Notes: a model not told the origin generated them from the letters alone. DNA of 7,836 nucleotides from Pseudomonadota bacterium (GCA_030671915.1 DAOVHN010000096.1:1-7836); one strand, 5' to 3'; shown: positions 1 through 5,767, numbered from the stretch's first letter. Made by a program: numbers and translations.

Positions 1-1631
1 AGGCGCCTGGGGCCGAAGGTGGACAACCGGCCGGCGCCCATCCGCCACGCGACGGCTTTTTCCGACAATACACCGTGAATGTGCTGGTCGCCCGCGATTC
101 CGGCAGCGGCGCGCCGGTGATTTATGAGGACCATCCGATCCACGGCAACCTGCTGGGCCGCATCGAGCACCGCTCGGAATTCGGCACGCTGGTCACCGAT
201 TTTACGCTGATCGAGGCCGGTGCGTTGCACCGTGCCAATGGCGGCTACCTGGTGCTGGACGCGCTGAAGCTGCTGACTCAGCCTTATGCCTGGGAGGGGC
301 TGAAGCGGGTATTGCGCGCCGGCGAGGTGCAGATCGAATCGCTGGGCCAGAGCCTTGGTCTGATCGACACTGTCTCGCTGGACCCGGAGCCGATTCCGCT
401 GGATATCAAGATCGTGCTGGTCGGCGAGCGGATGCTTTATTACCTGCTTTGCGACTACGACCCGGATTTCAGCGAGCTGTTCAAGGTTCAGGCCGACTTC
501 GAAGTGGAAATGCCGCGCGAAGAGGCGAATGTCGAGCTCTACGCGCGGCTGATCGGCACCATCGCCCGCAACGAGAAAATGCGCCCCTTCGGCCCCGGCG
601 CGGTGGGGCGCATCGTCGAGCGTGCGGCGCGCATCGCCGGCGACCGGGATAAGCTGACCACCCATATGCGCAGCATCGCCGACCTGCTGCACGAGTCCGA
701 TTACTGGGCCGGCGAGGCGGGGCGTGACCAGGTTACGGCTGAAGACGTGACAAAGGCCATCGACACCCATATCCGTCGTTCCGATCGTCTGCGCGAGAAA
801 GTCCAGGAAAGTATCGCCGAGGGCATCCTGCTGATCGACAGCGATGGCGCCAAGCCGGGCCAGATCAACGGCCTGTCGGTGGTGCAACTCGGCGGTTTCG
901 CCTTCGGGCGGCCCAGCCGAATCACCGCGCGCGTCAGCCTGGGGCGCGGCCATGTCATCGACATCGAGCGCGAGGTGAAGCTGGGCGGGCCGCTGCATTC
1001 CAAGGGCGTGCTGATCCTGTCCGGATTCCTGGCCGACCGCTTCGGCCGCGACCGCCCGCTGGCGCTGGCCGCCAGCCTTGTATTCGAGCAATCCTATGGC
1101 GGGATCGATGGCGACAGCGCCTCCTCGGCCGAGCTCTATGCCCTGATGTCGGCGTTGTCCGGCGCGCCGATCCGCCAGGGTTTCGCGGTCACCGGATCGG
1201 TCAACCAGCGCGGCGAGGTCCAGGCGATCGGCGGGGTGAACGAGAAGATCGAGGGATTCTTCGGCGTCTGCAAGGCGCGTGGCCTGACCGGCGAGCAGGG
1301 CGTGCTGATCCCGGCCTCAAACGCCCGCCACCTGATGCTGCGCGAAGACGTCGTCGAGGCCTGCCGAGAGGGCAAGTTCGCGATCTACGCCGTGGAAAGC
1401 ATCGACCAGGGCCTCGAAATCCTGACTGGCGTCCCCGCAGGCGCGCCCGACGCCGAGGGCGCCTATCCCGAAGGCTCAATCAACCGCCTCGTCGCCGACC
1501 GCCTTACCGATTTCGCCGAAAAAGTTCGCAAGATGGGCGGCGTGGGGAACGGGACGGACGGTGGGAAGGACGGCGAAAACCAGAATGCGTCGCCAAAATC
1601 AGGAGATAAGAGCAAGAACCTTCTCTCGTAG
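1..1631 (+). CDS. LonB/YcbZ-type ATP-dependent Lon protease, 3' part (5' end outside window)
   Basis: The reading frame is open from base 3, so the GTG at 75 is an internal valine rather than the start; the residues before it (FRQYTVNVLV) belong to the conserved family body. Residue numbers below count that GTG codon as 1. The fragment carries the end of the AAA+ module, including a Walker-B-like GGYLVLDAL stretch near residues 56-64, then an AAA lid, then a complete Lon (S16) proteolytic domain from about residue 240 to 450. The Ser-Lys dyad is visible: Ser348 in GDSASSAE and Lys391 in GGVNEKIEG. Their 43-residue separation equals that of E. coli Lon (S679/K722). This family is a cytoplasmic ATP-driven protease without the classical Lon N-domain; its substrates are poorly defined. 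After about residue 470 comes a Gly/Asp/Lys/Asn-rich tail of around 50 residues that looks disordered. Its last 11 codons overlap the convergent glycosylase gene. The family call is secure; assignment to a named subgroup (LonB, or the YcbZ type of E. coli) is less so because the N-terminus is missing. Confidence 0.92.
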   Translation, partial: APGAEGGQPAGAHPPRDGFFRQYTVNVLVARDSGSGAPVIYEDHPIHGNLLGRIEHRSEFGTLVTDFTLIEAGALHRANGGYLVLDALKLLTQPYAWEGLKRVLRAGEVQIESLGQSLGLIDTVSLDPEPIPLDIKIVLVGERMLYYLLCDYDPDFSELFKVQADFEVEMPREEANVELYARLIGTIARNEKMRPFGPGAVGRIVERAARIAGDRDKLTTHMRSIADLLHESDYWAGEAGRDQVTAEDVTKAIDTHIRRSDRLREKVQESIAEGILLIDSDGAKPGQINGLSVVQLGGFAFGRPSRITARVSLGRGHVIDIEREVKLGGPLHSKGVLILSGFLADRFGRDRPLALAASLVFEQSYGGIDGDSASSAELYALMSALSGAPIRQGFAVTGSVNQRGEVQAIGGVNEKIEGFFGVCKARGLTGEQGVLIPASNARHLMLREDVVEACREGKFAIYAVESIDQGLEILTGVPAGAPDAEGAYPEGSINRLVADRLTDFAEKVRKMGGVGNGTDGGKDGENQNASPKSGDKSKNLLS

Positions 1632-2192
1632 CACCGGCAGCAGTTCCGCGTCGAACCACGGATTTTTCCGCAGCCAGGCCGTATTCCGCCAGCTTGGGTG
1701 CGGCAGGGGCAGGAATTCGGGCAAATAATCGCGCCAGGCTGCCACCGTGGCGGTCAGGCTGTGACAGCGGCGGCGGCCCAGATAGTGGGCCTGGGCATAC
1801 TGGCCGGTCAGCAGGGTGAGTTCGATATCCGGCATATGGGCGGTAAGGCGCCGGTGCCACATGGGCGCGCATTCGGGCCTAGGCGGCAGATCGCCGCCTC
1901 TCTCATATCGACCGGGATAGCAGAAACCGGCCGGCAGAATGGCGACGCCGGACTCGTCGTAGAAGGTCTCGCGATCCAGGCCCAACCAATCGCGCAGCCG
2001 GTCGCCGGAGCGGTCGTTCCAGGGGATGCCGGTTTCATGCACCTTCGTGCCCGGCGCCTGGCCGACGATCAGCAGCCTCGCCGTGCGCGATGCCCGAAAA
2101 ACGGGACGCGGCCCCAGCGGCAGATGATTGGCGCAGATCGTGCAGGCCCGCGCCGCCGCCATCGCCTGTTCCAGGGTCTCATCTTGCATCAT
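1599..2192 (-). CDS. Uracil-DNA glycosylase family protein (probable 4Fe-4S type)
   Basis: The 197-residue product, counted from ATG at 2192, is a uracil-DNA glycosylase superfamily protein (Pfam UDG, COG1573-like). Such enzymes excise uracil from DNA to start base-excision repair. Motif A is GQAPG (44-48) followed by GIPWNDRSGDRLRDWLG. Motif B is HPSWRN (His165-Asn170). Four cysteines, Cys17 and Cys20 (CTIC), Cys91 (GFCYPG) and Cys108 (PECAP), match the spacing of the iron-sulfur ligands of family 4 glycosylases, so a cluster is likely. The motif A context (GTKVHETG) is unlike characterised family 4 enzymes, so uracil excision itself is not proven. ATG at 2192 or the adjacent ATG at 2189 is preferred because everything upstream lies in the palindromic repeat. 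A GTG at 2279 would add 29 residues encoded by that repeat. No clear Shine-Dalgarno is seen. The end overlaps the convergent Lon-type gene by 33 bases. It may be transcribed from the sirtuin gene through the palindrome. Confidence 0.85.
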   Translation of the reverse strand: MMQDETLEQAMAAARACTICANHLPLGPRPVFRASRTARLLIVGQAPGTKVHETGIPWNDRSGDRLRDWLGLDRETFYDESGVAILPAGFCYPGRYERGGDLPPRPECAPMWHRRLTAHMPDIELTLLTGQYAQAHYLGRRRCHSLTATVAAWRDYLPEFLPLPHPSWRNTAWLRKNPWFDAELLPVLREKVLALIS

Positions 2193-2350
2193 ACCAAGGC
2201 TCGCTGATAAAGACCCACCGGAGGCCGGTTTCCCCTGGCCGCTCGTGGCGTTGCGCTCCGCTTGTGGTGCGCGCACCACGGCGCGAAACGCGCCTGACGA
2301 GCGGCCAGGGGAAACCGGTCACATGTGTCTTTATCAGCGAGCCTTGGTAT
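2191..2350. repeat. 160-base nested inverted repeat, MITE-like palindromic element
   Basis: The outer arms are perfect 24-base inverted repeats at 2191-2214 (starting ATACCAAGGCTCGC) and 2327-2350. The inner arms are perfect 22-base inverted repeats at 2225-2246 and 2297-2318. A perfect 16-base palindrome, GTGGTGCGCGCACCAC, lies at the centre (2264-2279). A small hairpin, GGCGCG-AAA-CGCGCC, sits beside it at 2280-2294. The outer arms end in ATA/TAT, so a TA target duplication with CCAAGG...CCTTGG termini is possible; this is typical of IS630/mariner-type MITEs. The element encodes no transposase and runs exactly from the second codon position of the glycosylase start to the first base of the sirtuin stop. 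Transcribed, it would form a very long hairpin. The repeat structure is read directly; mobility is inference. Confidence 0.85.
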
Positions 2351-3060
2351 CAGTCCGTGGCGAGTTTCGCAAACCAGCCGGGTACGACGGTCCCGGCCGG
2401 GCCGTAGACCGCCTCCTCGAACAGAGTTGCACCCTCCGACGGTTCCAGGTTCAGCTCAACCGTGCGCGCGCCGGCCATGCGGGCGGCCTGCACGAAGCCG
2501 GCCGCCGGATAGACATTGCCCGACGTGCCAATTGAGACGAAGAGGTCGCAGCCTTCCAGCGCCGCATAGATGCGGTCCATCTCGAACGGCATCTCCCCGA
2601 ACCAGACCACATGCGGGCGCATGTCGCCAACCTGGGTGCAGGCGGGGCAGGCGGTGTCGATGTACAGGTCCTCTCGCCATTCGCCCACATCGTCGCATGC
2701 CTCGCATCGCGCCTTGGCCAGCTCGCCATGCATGTGGATCAGCTCGCGGCTGCCGGCGCGTTCGTGCAAATCGTCGATATTCTGGGTGACCAGCAGGAAG
2801 TCGCCGGCAAACGCGGCCTCGAATTCCGCCAGCGCCAGATGGGCGGGGTTGGGGGCGATGCCGGTGTTTGCCAGCCCGCGACGGCGCTCGTTATAGAATT
2901 CCTGGACGCGCACGGGGTCGCGCGCGAAGGCCTCGGGCGTGGCGACATCCTCGACCTTCACCGTCGCCCAGATGCCGTCGGCGTCGCGGAAGGTGTGCAG
3001 GCCGGATTCCCGGGAAATCCCGGCGCCGGTCAGCACGACGATGGAGCGGGTTTCGGGCAT
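2350..3060 (-). CDS. cobB: NAD-dependent protein deacylase, sirtuin (Sir2/CobB family)
   Basis: This 236-residue sirtuin is of normal bacterial length. It removes acyl groups from lysine using NAD, giving O-acyl-ADP-ribose and nicotinamide, in the cytoplasm. Visible motifs are the NAD loop GAGIS (12-16), TFRDADGIW (23-31), TQNIDDLH (92-99), catalytic His111 in HMHGEL, and the zinc ligands Cys119/Cys122 and Cys138/Cys141. Tyr56 and Arg59 in EFYNERR form the Y-x-x-R signature of class III sirtuins (SIRT5, E. coli CobB), which bind succinyl- and malonyl-lysine, so desuccinylase activity is plausible beside deacetylation. ATG at 3060 is chosen because family members begin a few residues before the first beta strand. 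ATG at 3072 would add only MGGV, and neither has a strong ribosome binding site. The frame is open further upstream but there overlaps the divergent phosphatase gene. The TGA stop shares its first base position with the end of the palindromic repeat. Confidence 0.93.
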   Translation of the reverse strand: MPETRSIVVLTGAGISRESGLHTFRDADGIWATVKVEDVATPEAFARDPVRVQEFYNERRRGLANTGIAPNPAHLALAEFEAAFAGDFLLVTQNIDDLHERAGSRELIHMHGELAKARCEACDDVGEWREDLYIDTACPACTQVGDMRPHVVWFGEMPFEMDRIYAALEGCDLFVSIGTSGNVYPAAGFVQAARMAGARTVELNLEPSEGATLFEEAVYGPAGTVVPGWFAKLATD

Positions 3061-3111
3061 GACGCCGCCCATGCTAAAGGATTGTGCGCGCCATACAAGG
3101 GAGGGAACGAT
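3061..3111. promoter_or_regulatory. Divergent intergenic region between sirtuin and phosphatase genes
   Basis: This 51-base gap separates two divergent starts, so it, and possibly the 5' ends of the genes, must hold both promoters. I see no convincing -35/-10 pair and no clear operator palindrome. The only clear signal is the ribosome binding site of the rightward gene at 3098-3106. Confidence 0.4.
3098..3106 (+). promoter_or_regulatory. Ribosome binding site of the phosphatase gene
   Basis: The purine-rich stretch AGGGAGGGA ends 5 bases before the ATG at 3112. It is the best Shine-Dalgarno in the window. It decides the start at 3112 against the long in-frame upstream extension, which runs antisense into the sirtuin gene. 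Confidence 0.75.
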
Positions 3112-3585
3112 ATGCAACGCGTCCTGTTCGTCTGCACCGGCAATATTTGCCGTTCGCCCACGGCCGAGGGAGTGTTCCGCCATCTGGTCGCCGAGGCGGG
3201 GTTGTCTGACGGGATCGGCATGGACTCTGTCGGCCTGGAAGGCTGGCATGTGGGCAACCCGCCCGACCCGCGGTCGGTTGAGGCGGCGGCGCGGCGCGGG
3301 GTCGATATGTCTGACCTGCGCGCCCGGCAATTGACGCTGGAGGATTTCGATCGGTTCGACCTGCTGCTGGCCATGGATGAGGGGCATCACCGCGACATGC
3401 AGCGCCGCGCGACTCGCGAGCAGCGGGACAAGGTGCGCATGTTCATGGAGGCCGTGGCCGGACATCCGGCGCCGGCCGTGCCCGACCCCTATTACGGCGG
3501 GTCGGACGGGTTCGAATCCGTACTCGACATGATCGAGGAGGGCGCTCGCGCCTGGCTGCGGGAACTGGAGGCGCGGGCGCGGTGA
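3112..3585 (+). CDS. Low-molecular-weight protein tyrosine phosphatase family protein; possible ribulosamine-5-phosphate phosphatase
   Basis: The 157-residue product has the full family fold and length. The P-loop is VCTGNICRSP (7-16), with nucleophile Cys8 and phosphate-binding Arg14. The general acid is Asp125 in the DPYYGG loop, followed by the usual tyrosine pair. The middle motif WHVGNPPDPRS (45-55) is also typical. The enzyme hydrolyses phosphomonoesters through a cysteinyl-phosphate intermediate in the cytoplasm. Its stop overlaps the start of the ketosamine-kinase-family gene, so the two are translationally coupled. The human enzyme of this family has been identified as a protein-ribulosamine-5-phosphatase, and bacterial ketosamine kinase genes are often found beside such a phosphatase. 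Action on phosphorylated glycation adducts is therefore a sound inference from context, while tyrosine dephosphorylation remains the default alternative. The ATG is fixed by the strong upstream ribosome binding site. Confidence 0.94.
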   Translation: MQRVLFVCTGNICRSPTAEGVFRHLVAEAGLSDGIGMDSVGLEGWHVGNPPDPRSVEAAARRGVDMSDLRARQLTLEDFDRFDLLLAMDEGHHRDMQRRATREQRDKVRMFMEAVAGHPAPAVPDPYYGGSDGFESVLDMIEEGARAWLRELEARAR

Positions 3586-4436
3586 TTCCCGCCGCGCGCC
3601 AGGCCATCGCGGCGACGGCGGGTGCTGCGGTCACCCATGCCGTGCCGCTGACCGGCGGCTGCATCGGCGATGTCTGGCGGGTCGATCTGGCGGATGGGCG
3701 GCGGCTGGTGGGCAAGACCGCCGGCGCGGACGGCACGCTGGATATCGAGGGTTATATGCTGGATTACCTGGCGCGTACGCGGACCGTGCCCGTGCCCGGC
3801 GTTATCCACGCCGAACCCGGCCTTCTGGTCATGGAGTATGTCGAGACGTCCGGGCAGCTTGACGCGGCGGCGCAGGAACACGCAGCGGATTTGCTGGCCG
3901 CGCTGCATGGCGTAACGGCCGATGCGTACGGCCATGAACGGGACACCCTGATCGGATCGCTACGCCAACCGAACCCCTGGACGGAGGCCTGGTCCGAATT
4001 CTTCCGTGACCATCGGTTGCTGTATATGGGCCGTCTGGCGCTGGAGAACGGCAACTTGCCGCAAGACACGTATGCCCGGCTGGAGAAATTCTGCGAGACG
4101 AAACTCGATACGTACATCGAACAGCCCGACCAACCCTCGCTGATCCATGGCGACATGTGGGGCGGCAACGTGCTGGTCCGCGACGGCCGCATCGCCGCCT
4201 TCATCGACCCGGCGATACACCACGCCGACGCGGAAATCGAACTCGCGTTCGCCACCCTCTTCAACACGTACGGCGACCCGTTCTTCCGCCGCTACCAAGA
4301 ACACCGCCCCATCCGCCCCGGCTTCCGCGAAGCGCGGCGCGATATCTACAATCTCTACCCGCTCCTGACCCACACCTGGTATTTCGGCGGGCAATATCCG
4401 GCGCAGGTGGACAGTATATTGCGTCGGTTCGGGTGA
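3582..4436 (+). CDS. Fructosamine/ribulosamine-3-kinase family protein (protein deglycation)
   Basis: The 284-residue product is a full-length member of the fructosamine kinase family, which has a protein-kinase-like fold. These enzymes phosphorylate O3 of sugar residues attached to lysine as ketosamines; the 3-phosphate then decomposes and frees the amine. Features are the glycine-rich LTGGCIGDVWRV (23-34), ATP-binding Lys45 with Glu56 as its likely partner, hinge-like VMEYVE (83-88), the catalytic loop HGDMWGGN (189-196) with Asp191, and metal-binding Asp209 in IDPA. The C-terminal YPLLTHTWYFGG...ILRRFG is the family ending, so the gene is complete despite the insertion-like DNA just after it. 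The GTG start at 3582 overlaps the phosphatase TGA by four bases (GTGA), and no alternative ATG lies nearby. Many bacterial members prefer ribulosamine or erythrulosamine over fructosamine, and the neighbouring phosphatase fits that substrate. The exact substrate cannot be read from sequence. Confidence 0.93.
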   Translation: MIPAARQAIAATAGAAVTHAVPLTGGCIGDVWRVDLADGRRLVGKTAGADGTLDIEGYMLDYLARTRTVPVPGVIHAEPGLLVMEYVETSGQLDAAAQEHAADLLAALHGVTADAYGHERDTLIGSLRQPNPWTEAWSEFFRDHRLLYMGRLALENGNLPQDTYARLEKFCETKLDTYIEQPDQPSLIHGDMWGGNVLVRDGRIAAFIDPAIHHADAEIELAFATLFNTYGDPFFRRYQEHRPIRPGFREARRDIYNLYPLLTHTWYFGGQYPAQVDSILRRFG

Positions 4437-4455
4437 CTTTCCCCTTCTTTATTCA

Positions 4456-4515
4456 ATATCGTATTCGATATCAATCCTTGACATTTGAGCGAGTTTGATA
4501 CCATATATGATATGG
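4456..4515 (+). promoter_or_regulatory. Probable promoter/operator of the toxin-antitoxin operon
   Basis: This AT-rich leader between the kinase stop and the toxin start holds three small inverted repeats. They are ATATCG-TATT-CGATAT (4456-4471), TATCAA (4469-4474) paired with TTGATA (4495-4500), and CCATAT-ATG-ATATGG (4501-4515), which spans the toxin start codon. A perfect -35 hexamer TTGACA lies at 4478-4483, between the TATCAA/TTGATA half-sites. The -10 is unclear: CATATA at 4502 fits an 18-base spacer, and TATGAT at 4506 is better in sequence but too far away. The layout fits autoregulation by the ribbon-helix-helix antitoxin, as is usual in such operons. The operator role is inferred. 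Confidence 0.45.
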
Positions 4516-4946
4516 ATATTGTGTTGGATACAAATGTGCTGGTTGCCGGACTTCGGTCGCATGGAGGCGCCTCGCACAATATTCTCACGCGACTGCCGGA
4601 CGGCAATTTTCGTCTACTGCTTTCGGTACCGTTGTTCATAGAGTACGAGGCGGTTCTGAAACGGCCCGAACATCTTTTGGCAACGGGCCTCGATGCGGCG
4701 GATATTGATACTGTCCTCGACATAATCGCGGCGAATGCGAAGGCGGTCAGGCTGCATTACCTTTGGCGGCCGATGCTCCGCGATCCGTCCGATGACATGG
4801 TCGGCGAGCTTGCTGTGGCCGGGAGTGCGAAAATATTGGTAACGCTGAACATTCGGGATTTCCGGTCGTTGACGCGATCCTTCGGTATTCCGGTTCTTTC
4901 ACCGGGCGAATTCATCGCCTTGCTGAACGAGGATAAATCAAGATGA
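4512..4946 (+). CDS. PIN-domain toxin of a type II toxin-antitoxin pair (COG1569-like)
   Basis: The 144-residue product has the PIN-domain nuclease pattern: VLDTNVL with Asp6, FIEYEAVL with Glu44/Glu46, LRDPSDDMV with Asp91 and Asp94/Asp95, and VTLNIRDF with Asn113 and Asp116. These acidic residues would hold the metal ions of a ribonuclease active site. PIN toxins usually cleave tRNA, rRNA or mRNA and are held inactive by the partner antitoxin. ATG at 4512 is chosen because MDIVLDTNVL is the usual family N-terminus. A TTG at 4485 would add nine residues but has no ribosome binding site and overlaps the putative promoter. No clear Shine-Dalgarno precedes 4512 either, so a leaderless message is possible. 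Its stop overlaps the antitoxin start by ATGA. The toxin comes first, the reverse of the common order. Codons here are visibly AT-richer than in flanking genes, a sign of horizontal acquisition. The family is sure; toxicity is inferred. Confidence 0.88.
   Translation: MDIVLDTNVLVAGLRSHGGASHNILTRLPDGNFRLLLSVPLFIEYEAVLKRPEHLLATGLDAADIDTVLDIIAANAKAVRLHYLWRPMLRDPSDDMVGELAVAGSAKILVTLNIRDFRSLTRSFGIPVLSPGEFIALLNEDKSR
4929..4933 (+). promoter_or_regulatory. Ribosome binding site of the antitoxin gene
   Basis: GAGGA lies 9 bases before ATG 4943, inside the last codons of the toxin gene. The antitoxin can therefore be initiated independently as well as by coupling through the ATGA overlap. Confidence 0.6.
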
Positions 4947-5182
4947 GCCAGTACGCATTGAGGCTGCCTGATTCCCTGATGGAGGCGGCGCGCAAAGTCG
5001 CCAAGCGTGACAGCACCTCGCTCAATCAGCTCTTTCTTACTGCCATTGCGGAAAAGATTTCCGCCATCGACACGGAAGAATTCATCCACGAGCGAGCAGT
5101 GCGCGCCGACCCGGAAGCCTATCGCGAGGTGCTGCGCAAGGTCCGTGATGTACCGCCGCAAAAGGGTGATGAGTTACCGTAG
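4943..5182 (+). CDS. Ribbon-helix-helix (HicB/Arc-like) antitoxin
   Basis: The 79-residue product has an N-terminal ribbon-helix-helix: the strand YALRLPDSL (4-12), then two helices covering MEAARKVAKRD and SLNQLFLTAIAEKISA. This is the DNA-binding fold of many antitoxins, including the group often labelled HicB-family antitoxin. The C-terminal half (about 45-79, FIHERAVRADPEAYREVLRK and a DVPPQKGDEL tail) is charged and would be the part that wraps the toxin. As a dimer it would neutralise the PIN nuclease and repress the operon through the palindromes upstream of the toxin. It starts within the toxin stop (ATGA) and has its own GAGGA. It ends 30 bases before the stop of the convergent ThpR gene. 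I see no terminator hairpin in that gap. Confidence 0.85.
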   Translation: MSQYALRLPDSLMEAARKVAKRDSTSLNQLFLTAIAEKISAIDTEEFIHERAVRADPEAYREVLRKVRDVPPQKGDELP

Positions 5183-5212
5183 ATTTGAGGCTGCCCGTTT
5201 GCACCGAGCGAC

Positions 5213-5752
5213 CTACCCCTCCAGCGGATAGCTCGCCTCTTCGATATAAACCGCGCCGTCGGATTTCAGGAAGCTGGAGAACAGCGCGAAGCGGTCTGCC
5301 TGGAAGGGGGCGGTTCGGAAGGCGCCATGCTCGGCGGCCCAGACTTCGATGCGCTTGGGGCGCATCTCCTTGAGCCGCGCAATGGTAATGTGGGGCGAGA
5401 AGTTACGCGCCTCCGCCTCCAGGCCGGCGCGCACCAGGGTCGATTCGATTTTCGCCTGCAGATGCATCAACGGGTCCGATTTCGCCACTCCCACCCAAAG
5501 CGCGTGCGGATGTTTGCCGCGGCTGAAACTGTTCACGCCCTCCAGCGCCAATTCAAAGGCCGGCGCGGTGATCTCCGACAGCGCCATGTCGATGTCGCTG
5601 GCCACGTCGTTGCGCACCTCGCCGATAAATCGCAGCGTCAGATGGATGTTTTCCGGCTTCAGCCAACGCGCGCCCTGCAGGCCCGATTGCAGCAGCGTGA
5701 GTTGGGTGCGCACGGTTTCCGGCAGCGGTATGGCGACGAACACGCGTATCAT
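5213..5752 (-). CDS. thpR: RNA 2',3'-cyclic phosphodiesterase (ThpR / 2'-5' RNA ligase family)
   Basis: This 179-residue protein belongs to the 2H phosphoesterase superfamily and is of normal length. Both catalytic H-x-T-x motifs are present: His37-Leu-Thr39-Leu and His121-Ile-Thr123-Ile. The N-terminus MIRVFVAIPLP and the LKPENIHLTLRFIGE block are characteristic. Bacterial ThpR opens 2',3'-cyclic phosphates at RNA ends, and the E. coli enzyme also makes and breaks 2'-5' linkages in RNA in vitro. The physiological substrate is not settled. The gene starts 15 bases after the FIST stop with no obvious Shine-Dalgarno, so it is probably the last gene of the tesA-FIST-thpR transcript and translated by reinitiation. 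It converges on the toxin-antitoxin operon. Confidence 0.93.
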   Translation of the reverse strand: MIRVFVAIPLPETVRTQLTLLQSGLQGARWLKPENIHLTLRFIGEVRNDVASDIDMALSEITAPAFELALEGVNSFSRGKHPHALWVGVAKSDPLMHLQAKIESTLVRAGLEAEARNFSPHITIARLKEMRPKRIEVWAAEHGAFRTAPFQADRFALFSSFLKSDGAVYIEEASYPLEG

Positions 5753-5767
5753 GGATATAACCCGGGG

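Noticed and set aside
1698..2207. 169-codon plus-strand frame antisense to the glycosylase
   Set aside because: Shadow of the conserved minus-strand gene; composition is non-specific and there is no ribosome binding site.
2191..2350. Rho-independent terminator for the sirtuin gene
   Set aside because: The arms are very long and nested, no U-run follows, and the next gene starts at the edge. A mobile or structural repeat explains it better, although effects on read-through remain possible.
2090..2789. Plus-strand frames (2090-2407, 2128-2535, 2325-2789) crossing the palindrome
   Set aside because: They are made of repeat sequence and antisense of glycosylase and sirtuin, with no domain. Their opening peptide only mirrors the inverted arm.
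2611..3111. In-frame N-terminal extension of the phosphatase to 324 residues
   Set aside because: The extension is antisense to the sirtuin, whereas the strong ribosome binding site and the family N-terminus place the start at 3112.
3061..3465. N-terminal extension of the sirtuin to 371 residues
   Set aside because: The upstream part is antisense to the phosphatase, and the sirtuin fold is complete from 3060 leftward.
4485..4511. TTG start giving the toxin nine extra residues
   Set aside because: It lies just after the -35 box, lacks a ribosome binding site, and adds residues not expected before the PIN domain's first strand. Kept only as an alternative.
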